64,000 bases of DNA from Spirochaetota bacterium (GTDB lineage Bacteria > Spirochaetota > Spirochaetia > Sphaerochaetales > Sphaerochaetaceae), in the NCBI GenBank assembly GCA_023401595.1, contig JAEXDQ010000043.1:17126-81125 (forward strand), read 5' to 3'. Position numbers and translations under genes: made by a program. The number at the start of each line of letters is the position of its first letter. Position 1 is the stretch's first letter. Below, in pieces: positions 53,508 to 62,678 of the stretch. Below the pieces are notes generated by a model, which worked only from the letters and a program-made list of their open reading frames with translations, had not been told where the DNA came from and made no database searches.

Positions 53508-55078
53508 ATGAATAAAAAGTAATAATTGATCATATAAAGAACATACCGTATATGGAATTTGAAATTCCTTCTCCAGGACTTTATGTTGTAACCGGCAAAA
53601 ACGGAAGCGGAAAAACTACATTGTTTACCTGTTTAAGCAGAATATGTAATAGAAATGCTTTCCGAATGGGATTTCCAACAACTCAAGGGAATAATAAACT
53701 CGATTGCTTCAGTGGATACATTGAGTACGAAGTAGATGATTCATCAGTAAGATATTCAAAGCATCCAAGTGGGAAATGGCTCCCATCAAAGCAAGGAAAA
53801 GTTTTTTCATTAATGGGTTACCCGGAAGTAAAGAATATTACAACAAAGGATGAGCGCTTATTTACACAAACTGATATTAATCCACGAAGAAGCAATCAAG
53901 ATGATACATGGCTTAATCAAAAGCTGAATGAAATTCTTGGAACTGAAAAGTTTTCACAGATGATACGAATAACTACAGGTCCGTTATATCGAGGAAGGGC
54001 AAAAACAAATGTTGAATCTGAAAGAAGATGTATTGCTTATGCCATACCTCTTGGATCAGATAAGTATTATACTGAGAGAAACTTCAGCTTTGGTGAAATT
54101 GTTCTGTTGAACTTGCTTTATGATATTCATATTGTTACAGATGGATCGCTGGTATTGATAGATGAACTTGAATTGGCTTTACATCCATCGGCACAGGTGC
54201 GTTTGCTAACTTGTCTGAAGGAGATGGCAAGAAAAAAAGGCTTGACCATTTTGATTACCACACATTCAGCTAGTATCATTAGAAGCGAAAAGTCTGTGAT
54301 ATTGCTTGAAGATGTTGCAGATGGCAAAATCGATGTTTTGTATTCCTGTCCGCCAGCAAAAGCTATTGGAGCTATTGGAATGCGTGAAGATACCATGCCG
54401 GATATCGTGGTGTTAGTTGAAGATGAAATGGCCAAAGCGTTATTCAAAGAGCTGAAGCAAAAATATATTTCTCTTGAATCACAATACTCATATCTAGACA
54501 TACGTGTATTGGCGATTGGTGGCTATAGGAATGTTATTAACTTTTACTGTGAAGCGGTTAACTATGTGTTTTATCAAAATGTATTTGTAACTGCTTTTAT
54601 GGACAAAGACGTGGAAACTGATATCATTCCATATCCACAATACGGTAATAGGAAGTTAATAGATCAATATACGAATAATTGTCGGTACTTAAAGTTCCTT
54701 CCGTATACACCAGAAGTATTTCTTTTTGAAACACTAGAAAATAAGAAAAGGGAATTATTAGCTTCTATGAGGTTGCATTATAGCAATCAACAGCTAAGTT
54801 ATACTCTGACTGATGCTGTAGACTTGGGTACATATAAAGCTGCTTTTCCGGAATTCCAAAGCCAAACAGCTTACAACTCATTTATTGAGCGTAGGAGTAC
54901 CATTCGTAGCAAGTGCAAGGATGTTGCAGAGTCAGCAGCTACGGAGATGGCTAATGCTTTGAAGATTACTGTCAATGAAGTGTACAGATATATTTTCCAG
55001 TTTGCTGTTCAAAATCTATCAGAAAGTGATTTGAACATAAGGGCTTATTTAGCCCAAACAATAAAACGCTTAAGATAA
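53508..55078 (+). CDS. OLD-like ABC-ATPase with TOPRIM domain, frameshifted start
   Basis: The open frame from the ATG at 53552 encodes 508 residues: Walker A VTGKNGSGKTT at residues 13-23, signature-like SFGEIVLLNLL, Walker B LVLIDELELALHP and switch His ILITTHSASII. A TOPRIM nuclease-like part follows from about residue 280 (IVVLVEDEMAKALF, VLAIGGYRNV, AFMDKDVET). OLD-family ATPase-nucleases often act in phage defence. Strand 1 of the ATPase starts upstream of 53552: codons from 53516 read KVIIDHIKNIPYMEFEIP. An AGGA-preceded ATG at 53508 would give MNKKVIIDHIKNIP if the A5 run at 53514-53518 had one more A. The gene is therefore frameshifted, phase-variable or mis-sequenced at its start. 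Confidence 0.7.
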
Positions 55079-55224
55079 TTGCATGAATGGGGTCATTTCG
55101 ATGAATTATTAATATTGGCAACTTTGATAACACTCCGAGGCCCTGCAAAACAGGAACGTCTATTCTGGTTGTGAAAATATTATGATTCTTGAAATAGTAT
55201 AATTTTCTTGGTAAATTTCTTAAA

Positions 55225-55950
55225 ATGACAATTGCAATATTATCCGATATCCATGGTAACCTAGCCGCACTTGAAGCTGTTTTCAAGTCATTAAGAATCT
55301 TTGCTCTAGAAGGGATTGTTCTTCTGGGCGATCTTGTGGACTATGGTCCTCATTCAAATGAAGTGATTTGTTCCTTTCAAAATATAAAAATTCCTATTCT
55401 TTGTAACATCATTGGTAATCATGAGTACGCTATCCTAAATGATGATTATTCAAGGTTTTCTTCTGAAAGAGGAATTCTTTCTGCAAAGCATACAAAAGAA
55501 ACTCTTGATGAAAACTCCTGGAACTTCATAAAAAAAGAAATGAACAATGAGGGAATGGAACAAATAGAAATGAAAGGTTGCAAATGTCTTGTTGTTCATG
55601 GAAGTCTTAGAGACCGGTATTGGAAATCTATAATGCCTGGCGACGATTTATTAGAGTATAGTAAATATGACTATGTGTTTTCCGGTCATTCTCACTATCC
55701 CCATTATTTCTCAATGTTTTCTAAAGTGGATAATCCTGTTACGAGAAACCGAAGAAAAACAGTTTTTATTAATCCAGGGTCTGTTGGACAACCAAGGAAT
55801 ATTTGTTCCAATGCTCAGTATTCTGTTCTAGACTTTGACACAGGAGAAGTGATAATGCGATGTGTTCCCTATAATATCAAGGAAGAGCAGGAAGCTTTTT
55901 CAAACGAAGTTGATTCTTTCTATAAAACAAGGTTGGAGGTTGGTGTTTGA
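55225..55950 (+). CDS. calcineurin-like metallophosphoesterase (YfcE/MJ0936 type)
   Basis: 241 residues with the full dimetal motif set: LSDIHGNLAALEA, LLGDLVDYGPH, IIGNHEY, LVVHGS and FSGHSHYP, then NPGSVGQPRN. Cytoplasmic phosphodiesterase or phosphatase of broad range. It overlaps the next gene's start by one base, so it belongs to the phosphonate/glycan module. AT-rich in contrast to the following genes. Role in the module unclear. Confidence 0.82.
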   Translation: MTIAILSDIHGNLAALEAVFKSLRIFALEGIVLLGDLVDYGPHSNEVICSFQNIKIPILCNIIGNHEYAILNDDYSRFSSERGILSAKHTKETLDENSWNFIKKEMNNEGMEQIEMKGCKCLVVHGSLRDRYWKSIMPGDDLLEYSKYDYVFSGHSHYPHYFSMFSKVDNPVTRNRRKTVFINPGSVGQPRNICSNAQYSVLDFDTGEVIMRCVPYNIKEEQEAFSNEVDSFYKTRLEVGV

Positions 55951-56939
55951 TGAGCAATATGTATGTAATTAGCGGTGTCACTGGAATGACTGGAAACGAA
56001 TTGGCTAGGCAATTGACTGCCAAAGGTGATTTTGTTTTAGGATTTGACAATTTCTTTGCATCTTCAATTCGCACGGTCGAGGATATTCTTTCTAATCCCT
56101 TATTTGTGTTCCACGAATATGATATCAATAATAATTTTCAGATGGACAGTTTAAAAGATGAGGTTTTGTCCAGAAAGGAGAGTTTTGGGCAGATTATCTA
56201 TATCAACTGTGCTGCAGTCGTCCACACAGAGCACTTCTATCATGTTAACAGAACCTTTGACACCAATGTTTTTGGAATGAGGACCTTCTTGAATCAGGCG
56301 ATTGAAGTTGGTGCGGAATCTTTCATCAACTGCTCTACTTCAGAAGTATATTCCATGCAGTCTTGGGCCGAAGACGGCGTGAAGGAATCTGACTTCATCA
56401 CCATGGCTGATGCCGAGCATAGTCAAAGAACAAGTTATGCAACAGGAAAGCTCTTGACCGAGTTCTTCATGAAAGATGCCGTCAATGAAGGCAAGATTAG
56501 GGGGTGCTCTATTCGCTTTGCTAATGTTTACAGCAAGAATGAGCTTTATCCTAAACACATTATTCCTCACATCTTGTTTTCACTTGTAAAAGATGGAAAA
56601 GTTGTCCTTTTGGAAAATAGCAAAAAGAATCGAAGGACCTTTCTCCATAATTTTGACAGTTGCTCTGCAGTCATTGCTCTTGCAGAGACCCCGGAGGCTC
56701 TGGATGGTACTGTGTATAACGTTGCTACCGACGAAGAGATTACCATTGTTGACCTTGTTTATCTTTGTGCTGAGAAACTCGGCATTAAGGACCCTCAGAT
56801 AGTCTTTGAGGGCTATCGTGAATCAGACCCGGAAAGAAGACTTCTGAACACCGAAAAAATTAGAACTCGCACCAATTGGGAACCCGTGGTTTCATTGGAG
56901 AGAGGGATAGGGGAATGCATCGGAGAAATTAAAAGATGA
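55950..56939 (+). CDS. NAD-dependent sugar epimerase/dehydratase
   Basis: 329-residue extended SDR. VISGVTGMTGNELARQLTAKGD binds NAD, INCAAVVHTEHFYHVNRTFDTNV follows, and the catalytic pair is in RTSYATGKLLTEFF (YxxxK) with NCSTSEVYSMQSW giving the Ser. GGAGG precedes the ATG at 55950; a TTG one codon earlier overlaps the previous stop. The sugar substrate is not evident. It overlaps the nucleotidyltransferase gene by four bases. Confidence 0.8.
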   Translation: MSNMYVISGVTGMTGNELARQLTAKGDFVLGFDNFFASSIRTVEDILSNPLFVFHEYDINNNFQMDSLKDEVLSRKESFGQIIYINCAAVVHTEHFYHVNRTFDTNVFGMRTFLNQAIEVGAESFINCSTSEVYSMQSWAEDGVKESDFITMADAEHSQRTSYATGKLLTEFFMKDAVNEGKIRGCSIRFANVYSKNELYPKHIIPHILFSLVKDGKVVLLENSKKNRRTFLHNFDSCSAVIALAETPEALDGTVYNVATDEEITIVDLVYLCAEKLGIKDPQIVFEGYRESDPERRLLNTEKIRTRTNWEPVVSLERGIGECIGEIKR

Positions 56940-57700
56940 AGGTCCTAATTGTTACGGTCGCCGGATGTTCTACTAGGTTTAGCCGTTCTGTCGGAGAAGA
57001 GACAATCAAGTGCCTTTATTTCCAGAATAGCTTTGAGGAGTCTCTCCTTTATCGAATATTTCACCAACCTTTCGAATTCGACAGATACATCATTGTTGGT
57101 GGCTACCGCTATGAAGAGCTGAAAACCACGGTCGAGAGCAGATTCCCAGAATATAAAAAAAGGATGGTCTTCGTCGAAAACCCATATTTTAAAGAGTATG
57201 GTTCCGGATATAGTCTCTTTTATGGTATTAAAGAAGCCCAGAAGTTGTGTGCTGATGAAGTCGTCTTTGCGGAAGGGGACCTATTTCTGGACTCCGAAAC
57301 GTTCGTGGACATTTGCACTTCCAAAAAGAGCGTTGTTTCCCTGAATCGAGATCCAATTCTTGCGAACAAGGCTGTTGCTTTCTATTTCAACAAGAACAAT
57401 ACCATCCGATACATTTATGACACTGGTCATGATACACTCTTTATCAATGAGCCATTCATTTCCATCTATAATTCCGGTCAGGTTTGGAAGTTTACGGACA
57501 AGAAGGTCGTTGATAGAATTTGTACAGGGATGACAAATTTCGATTGGCAGGGAACAAACCTTGTGTTTGTGGAAAGATACTTTAACACCTTGGCGCAGGA
57601 CGACTTTAGGTTGGTTTGTTTCAAGGAATGGATAAACTGTAATACTGTAGATGATTTTATCAACAGCCTAAGAAAAGGAAAGCAGATTGAAAACAATTAA
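56936..57700 (+). CDS. LicC/PntC-like nucleotidyltransferase
   Basis: 254-residue NTP-transferase fold. VLIVTVAGCSTRFSRSVGEETIKCLY corresponds to the nucleotide-binding loop with a variant TR signature, and VFAEGDLFLDSETF contains the metal Asp (xGDxxL). The acceptor-side sequence resembles CTP:phosphocholine cytidylyltransferases. Cytidylyltransferases of this kind, called PntC, are known partners of PEP mutase and activate phosphonates as CMP esters for transfer to glycans or lipids. Translationally coupled at both ends (four-base overlap upstream, fourteen downstream). Which of this protein and the PepM-fused domain activates the phosphonate is undecided. Confidence 0.68.
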   Translation: MKVLIVTVAGCSTRFSRSVGEETIKCLYFQNSFEESLLYRIFHQPFEFDRYIIVGGYRYEELKTTVESRFPEYKKRMVFVENPYFKEYGSGYSLFYGIKEAQKLCADEVVFAEGDLFLDSETFVDICTSKKSVVSLNRDPILANKAVAFYFNKNNTIRYIYDTGHDTLFINEPFISIYNSGQVWKFTDKKVVDRICTGMTNFDWQGTNLVFVERYFNTLAQDDFRLVCFKEWINCNTVDDFINSLRKGKQIENN

Positions 57701-58862
57701 TGAAAAACTGAATCTTCTGAAGATGGCTTCGGAGGAACGTAAGATTCGTATTATGATTGTGGGGCTGGGTAGTGTCGGAAACTATCTCCTCGACTATCTC
57801 ATGTCAACAAGGGATGAGGGGATTGAGATTGCGGTTGTGGGAAGAAACTCAGTAAAACTGGAGTCTGATGCGAATATTGTAAGGGTTGCCTCTCTTATCA
57901 GAGGGCAAAATAGGACTTCCATCACTGTTATTGGGGATGTGGATCTGAATGACGTGAAGTCCATTTCACGTGCAATAGAAAACTTCCAACCGGACATCAT
58001 CGTCAACACAAGCAGGGCTTATTCCGGTCTGAAGTATGGAAGTATCTCATGGAACAGTATCCGGGCCTATGGAATCTGGAGTCCGCTCTCGATAAAGTAT
58101 GTGAGAAACATTATGCAGGCCTATGAAGAAAAAGAATCCAATGCTATAGTTATTAATGCATCTTATTCTGATGCTGTCATCCCATGGCTTAAAAGTGCAG
58201 GCAAGGCCTATCCTGACTTCGGTTCAGGCAACATCAACCATCTGATTTATCGGTTCAAGCTTGCCGCGGGACAACTCCTTCAAATCAGCGACTACTGGAA
58301 TATTGATATCACATTTGCAGTATCGCACTTCCATGATGTCTGCATCAGCAAGGAAGGAAATACCGAAGGAACTGAGATGCTAATTGACTTGAAGTATAAA
58401 GGCGAACCTCTTGAGATTTGTATCGACAGAATCATCGCTTCCTGTGGTATTCCAATGCCCGTAGATGCCAAAAGGAATATGATGAATGCATCCAGCAACT
58501 TCGAAATCATCCAGGCACTCCTAAAATCTGTCAGAGAAGGCGGAAAGGTAAATCTCCATTGTCCTGGTGTTTTTGGTGAGATTGGTGGTTATCCCGTTAT
58601 CATTGATGGTTCTGGGGCGTTTCCTGAAGCCTACATAGATGAATTTTGCTTTTCTCTGGACGAGATGAGGAAGAAAAACCGAGAGTCTATCTATTTAGAT
58701 GGTATCGAGAATGTACAGAATGGTGTCCTCACCTATACTGATGAACTGCTAGCCAAGGTGAAGAATGCTTTCAGTGTTAATCTTGTGAAAGACGTTCCTT
58801 TCGAAGAGATTGATAAGACTGCGGATTTCCTTGTTAAAGAGATTATTGAAAAGAATAAATGA
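57687..58862 (+). CDS. NAD(P)-binding oxidoreductase-like protein, saccharopine-dehydrogenase-like
   Basis: 391 residues. The Rossmann motif IRIMIVGLGSVGNYLLDYLM at residues 20-40 and IVVGRNSVKL-type second strand are clear; IIVNTSRAYSGLKYG and AIVINASYSDAVIP follow. No classical SDR YxxxK motif, and the C-terminal half has no family I recognise. Lying immediately before the PEP mutase, it may act on a phosphonate intermediate such as phosphonoacetaldehyde (inference). It would then replace the missing transaminase step. Confidence 0.5.
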   Translation: MKTINEKLNLLKMASEERKIRIMIVGLGSVGNYLLDYLMSTRDEGIEIAVVGRNSVKLESDANIVRVASLIRGQNRTSITVIGDVDLNDVKSISRAIENFQPDIIVNTSRAYSGLKYGSISWNSIRAYGIWSPLSIKYVRNIMQAYEEKESNAIVINASYSDAVIPWLKSAGKAYPDFGSGNINHLIYRFKLAAGQLLQISDYWNIDITFAVSHFHDVCISKEGNTEGTEMLIDLKYKGEPLEICIDRIIASCGIPMPVDAKRNMMNASSNFEIIQALLKSVREGGKVNLHCPGVFGEIGGYPVIIDGSGAFPEAYIDEFCFSLDEMRKKNRESIYLDGIENVQNGVLTYTDELLAKVKNAFSVNLVKDVPFEEIDKTADFLVKEIIEKNK

Positions 58863-58871
58863 GGGAACGAC

Positions 58872-60167
58872 ATGAAGACTGTCTATACATGTTTTACAAC
58901 GGATGTCATCCATGAAGGGCATCTGAATATCATCAACGAAGCAGAGAAATACGGCGAAGTAATTGTTGGTGTCCTTTCTGATGCTGCACTGGTTAAGTTT
59001 GACCGCTTTCCTACCATTTCCTTTGAGGAAAGGATGGAACTGGTTAGGAATATTCCAGGTGTTAGTAAAGTTATCTGCCAGAAGACTATCATGTATGATG
59101 AGATAGTCGCTGAACTCCACCCTGATTATGTAATTCATGGAGACAACTGGAAGTCGGGTCCAACAAGGGCTATCCGAGACAATGTTGAAAAGCTTCTTGC
59201 TCCATATGGAGGACAAATAATCGATGTTCCTTACACTTACAACGAGAACGTTAAACGTATCGATGACAAAATCAAAGAAAAACTGGCGATGCCTGAATTT
59301 CGAAGGAAGAGGCTCAGACAGCTTCTTGGAATAAGACCAATTGTAAAAGCCATTGAAGTACATAGTGGGCTGACAGGGCTCATTGCTGAGAAAACCGTCG
59401 TTGAACATGAGGGTAGGCTCGATCAGTTTGATGCCATGTGGATCTCTTCTCTCTGCGATTCTACAGCTAAGGGAAAGCCAGACATAGAACTCGTTGATAT
59501 GACAAGTCGATTCCGTACTATTGATGACGTTACGGAAGTAACTACAAAGCCAATAATCTTTGATGGAGATACAGGTGGACTTACTGAGCACTTCGTTTAT
59601 ACCGTCAGGTCCCTTGAAAGGATGGGCGTCTCAGCTATCATTATTGAGGACAAAACCGGTTTGAAAAAGAATAGCCTTTTTGGAACGGAAGTTGCCCAAA
59701 CACAGGATACCATAGAGAATTTTTCAACAAAGATTCGTGCGGGTAAGAAAGTCCAACTCACGGATGACTTTATGATTATAGCAAGAATCGAAAGCCTCAT
59801 CCTTGAGCGTGGAATGGAGGATGCCCTGACCCGTGCTTTTGCCTTTGTTGAGGCAGGTGCCGACGGCATCATGATTCACAGCCGTAGAAAGGATCCTGCA
59901 GAAATTCTTGAGTTCTGTGACAAATTCAGGGAAAAGAACAAGACAACACCTATTGTTGTCGTCCCTTCTTCCTTCAATATTATTACTGAAGAGGAGCTTG
60001 GTTCCCATGGTGCAAATATTGTCATTTATGCAAACCAATTGACAAGAAGTGCATTCCCTGCAATGGAAGAGACTGCTAAGGATATCCTTCGTTACCACAG
60101 AGCAAAGGAAGTAGATGACAGGCTGATGCCAATTAAGGATATTATCTCTCTGATTGATACCCTGTAG
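58872..60167 (+). CDS. pepM: phosphoenolpyruvate phosphomutase fused to an N-terminal nucleotidyltransferase
   Basis: 431 residues. Residues 1-135 form a TagD/GCT-like cytidylyltransferase: YTCFTTDVIHEGHLNIINEAEKYG (HxGH motif), ending DYVIHGDNWKSGPTRAI. Residues 145-431 are PEP mutase, which isomerises PEP to phosphonopyruvate, the entry to all C-P synthesis through this route: IFDGDTGGLTEHFVYTVRSL, the mutase signature VSAIIIEDKTGLKKNSLFG, and IARIESLILERGMEDALTRA. AGGGAACG precedes the ATG. The fusion suggests the phosphonate product is nucleotidyl-activated. Confidence 0.92.
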   Translation: MKTVYTCFTTDVIHEGHLNIINEAEKYGEVIVGVLSDAALVKFDRFPTISFEERMELVRNIPGVSKVICQKTIMYDEIVAELHPDYVIHGDNWKSGPTRAIRDNVEKLLAPYGGQIIDVPYTYNENVKRIDDKIKEKLAMPEFRRKRLRQLLGIRPIVKAIEVHSGLTGLIAEKTVVEHEGRLDQFDAMWISSLCDSTAKGKPDIELVDMTSRFRTIDDVTEVTTKPIIFDGDTGGLTEHFVYTVRSLERMGVSAIIIEDKTGLKKNSLFGTEVAQTQDTIENFSTKIRAGKKVQLTDDFMIIARIESLILERGMEDALTRAFAFVEAGADGIMIHSRRKDPAEILEFCDKFREKNKTTPIVVVPSSFNIITEEELGSHGANIVIYANQLTRSAFPAMEETAKDILRYHRAKEVDDRLMPIKDIISLIDTL

Positions 60168-60184
60168 AAATTTGGAGACATTAC

Positions 60185-61309
60185 ATGAGGGTTGAAAAAC
60201 TTGTCGACATTGTTGGGGCAGACTTTTATACAGGAGTTCCTGATTCCCAGCTGAAGGCTCTTTGCAACTATCTAATGAAGACTTATGGCATTGACCGTAA
60301 TCATCATGTGATTGCTGCAAATGAGGGAAACTGCACTGCTTTGGCTGCCGGATATCATTTGGCTACAGGAAAAATTCCTGTTGTGTATATGCAAAACAGC
60401 GGAGAAGGCAACATCATTAATCCTGTTGCCTCCCTTTTGAATGATAAAGTATATGCAATCCCAATGGTATTTATCGTCGGTTGGCGTGGTGAGCCGGGTG
60501 TTAAGGATGAGCCCCAGCACATCTATCAAGGCGAAGTTACGGTCAAACTTCTGGATGACATGGGGATTTCCAACTTTATCATTGGCAAGGATACTCAAGA
60601 CGAAGAAGTTGCTACTGTCATGGATAAATTCAGAGCCAAGCTTTCAGAAGGTAAAGACGTCGCTTTCGTCATCCGCAAGGGGGCACTTTCCTTTGATGGC
60701 AGTGTTATCTATAAGAATAGCAACACGATGTCCAGAGAGGATATCATTCGTCATATAGTTAAAGTTTCTGGAGAAGCCCCCATTGTTTCAACGACAGGAA
60801 AGGCTTCGAGAGAGCTTTTCGAGATACGTGTTGCCAACGAACAAAGCCATAAGTATGATTTTTTAACTGTTGGTTCTATGGGACATTCCAGTAGTATTGC
60901 CCTTGGCGTTGCCCTTAACAAGCCAGAAACTAAAATTTGGTGTGTCGATGGGGATGGCGCTGTACTGATGCATATGGGTGCGATGGCTGTCATAGGAGTC
61001 AATGCTCCTAAGAATATGATTCATGTTGTAATCAACAATGGAGCGCATGAAACTGTAGGAGGAATGCCTACGGTAGCTGTCGGAATTGATTTAGTTTCCA
61101 TTGCGAAGGCTTGCGGTTATGGTAATGCTGTTTCTGTTGGAGATTTTGAGTCGTTAGACAAAGAGTTAGAGAAAGCAAAGAAAAGTAATGTTCTAAGCTT
61201 TATTGAAGTCAAGTGTTCTATTGGAGCAAGAGAGGATCTGGGAAGACCGACAACTACAGCAATTGAAAACAAAGAAAATTTCATGAGGTACTTATCGGCA
61301 AAGAAATGA
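60185..61309 (+). CDS. ppd: phosphonopyruvate decarboxylase
   Basis: 374-residue thiamine-diphosphate enzyme turning phosphonopyruvate into phosphonoacetaldehyde, which pulls the unfavourable mutase reaction. N-terminal: DFYTGVPDSQLKALCNYLM, then ANEGNCTALAAGYHLATGK with catalytic Glu. QNSGEGNIINPVASL follows; the C-terminal TPP motif is WCVDGDGAVLMHMGA to VINNGAHETVGG (GDG...N). Eighteen bases after pepM with TTTGGAGA as ribosome-binding site. No aminoethylphosphonate transaminase gene follows. Confidence 0.92.
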   Translation: MRVEKLVDIVGADFYTGVPDSQLKALCNYLMKTYGIDRNHHVIAANEGNCTALAAGYHLATGKIPVVYMQNSGEGNIINPVASLLNDKVYAIPMVFIVGWRGEPGVKDEPQHIYQGEVTVKLLDDMGISNFIIGKDTQDEEVATVMDKFRAKLSEGKDVAFVIRKGALSFDGSVIYKNSNTMSREDIIRHIVKVSGEAPIVSTTGKASRELFEIRVANEQSHKYDFLTVGSMGHSSSIALGVALNKPETKIWCVDGDGAVLMHMGAMAVIGVNAPKNMIHVVINNGAHETVGGMPTVAVGIDLVSIAKACGYGNAVSVGDFESLDKELEKAKKSNVLSFIEVKCSIGAREDLGRPTTTAIENKENFMRYLSAKK

Positions 61310-61401
61310 TGTTCTTGAAAATTCTTGGACTTTCTGAAGAAGAAGATGGAGTATCGCTAAGGTTGAGATTTGATCCAATGGAAAGAAAGTACTCAATATG
61401 A
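61306..61401 (+). CDS. possible 31-residue coupled small ORF
   Basis: ATG overlaps the decarboxylase stop (ATGA). It reads MMFLKILGLSEEEDGVSLRL, ending MERKYSI. Followed by a terminator. Could be a natural tail gene, the remnant of a lost downstream gene, or chance. No family recognised. Confidence 0.3.
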   Translation: MMFLKILGLSEEEDGVSLRLRFDPMERKYSI

Positions 61402-61438
61402 ACTCCTTAGATACTGCCTTTGAGAAGGTTTGAGCTAG

Positions 61439-61486
61439 TAGGGCGAACTGAACTGACCCCAGCTCAGACGGCCCTATTATTTTTTG
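61439..61486 (+). terminator. rho-independent terminator of the phosphonate operon
   Basis: TAGGGC (61439-61444) pairs with GCCCTA (61471-61476), with inner pairing of CTGA/TCAG, and a T-rich tract ATTATTTTTT follows. Confidence 0.75.
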
Positions 61487-61583
61487 CATCTTAAATATAC
61501 TAAAGTACTACATGCCGATTTTTTGGATTGGGCTGTATTATAGTGTACTTAAGTTTTTTGAAGGGTGTGATGGGGAATATCTA

Positions 61584-62210
61584 ATGAGACCCGTTAATGA
61601 GGAGCGTCTGTCGGCGCTATACAACTACATTTTTGATTTTCAAGAGAAAAAGGGGAAAACACCCACTTTTAGGGATCTTGCGAGGAATCTTGGTTATGCA
61701 GGTGTAAGCTCTGTCCAGGCTGATATCACTCGACTCAGAGAAAGAGGGCTCTTGTCTTATGAAAAGAAATTCTCATCCGTTGAGTTGAAGGGGAGAAAAC
61801 AAATTGGCGATTTTCATGGAGCAAAGATTCTTGGAACTGTCCGTTGTGGTCAACCAAGTACTGCCTATGAGGATGTTGAAGCGGTAGTAGTTTTGCCTGA
61901 TGAGTTTTTTGGTAAGAAGGAACATTTTCTTCTTCATGCCAAAGGTTCTAGTATGATTAAACGTGGGATATTTGATGGAGATCTTCTGGTTGTAACAAAA
62001 ACCAGTGAAGCAAAACTAGGTGATACAGTGGTGGCTCTTATAGGAGATGAAGCAACAACAAAGATACTAGCAATGAAGGACGGCTAAATATACCTACAGG
62101 CTGCAAATGATAACCATGAGAAGTATGATGTTTATCCTGTTGCTGATTTTTCAATTATGGGAGTGGTAGAACATGTTATTCATCCGGTTTCAAAGGAAGA
62201 CGTCGATTAA
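61584..62210 (+). pseudogene. lexA: LexA/S24-family repressor with in-frame stop
   Basis: LexA-like repressor of 208 residues if read through. HTH: RLSALYNYIFDFQEKKGKTPTFRDLARNLGY. Cleavage-site region ILGTVRCGQP (Cys-Gly). Catalytic Ser in KGSSMIKRGIFDGDLLVV and catalytic Lys in GDEATTKI are present. A TAA at 62085 interrupts after MKDG; the same frame then resumes IYLQAANDNHEKYDVYPVAD to HPVSKEDVD and stops at 62208. The truncated form loses about 40 residues, including the last strands of the protease/dimerisation domain. Imperfect inverted AAGTAC elements at 61501-61553 may be its operator. It could be a local (mobile-element) regulator rather than the genome's LexA. Confidence 0.75.
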
Positions 62211-62225
62211 TGCATGGAGGTTTTA

Positions 62226-62380
62226 GTGCAATACAAAATAAAAGCCACATCAGAAGTACTAGTACAGGAAGATGTAGAAATCATCAAAAAGGTTCGAGCA
62301 ATAACTGATGAGGGCGATAATGCAGAAATCAAAAAAGCAAGGATGGAAAACTAAAAGTTTTGAAAGTGAAAAAACAGTAA
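62226..62380 (+). pseudogene. small gene after lexA, probably frameshifted
   Basis: A GTG behind TGGAGG opens a 42-codon frame, MQYKIKATSEVLVQEDVEII, ending ARMEN. Past the A6 run at 62331-62336 the other frame continues KDGKLKVLKVKKQ to 62380, which fits better the preceding Lys-rich pattern. Product and function unknown. Confidence 0.4.
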
Positions 62381-62421
62381 TATAAACCTGTAGTCAAATG
62401 GGACTATAGAAGGACCAATTG

Positions 62422-62465
62422 GGGGGCAGTTTCTTACAGAAGTGTAGGGAGCTGGCCCCTTTTTG
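62422..62465 (+). terminator. rho-independent terminator
   Basis: GGGGGCAG pairs with CTGGCCCC (one mismatch) and TTTTTG follows. It ends the lexA-like unit. The next 210 bases hold no gene. Confidence 0.65.
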
Positions 62466-62678
62466 TTTTTATACACCTTTTTCGTTGAGCACAGTTGGAA
62501 TCACTTGATATGTCTAGCTCAGACAGTTCTGTGTCAAATGCATGACAACTGACAAATAAAATTCTCACTACCGTTTTCAGAACAGACGGCAGCAAAAACC
62601 GAGCATAAAGCTTGACTGTCTTGCTGTCAGTATTCTGATTACCAAATAGCCATCTTTCTGCCCGGAAAGGAACAGAAA

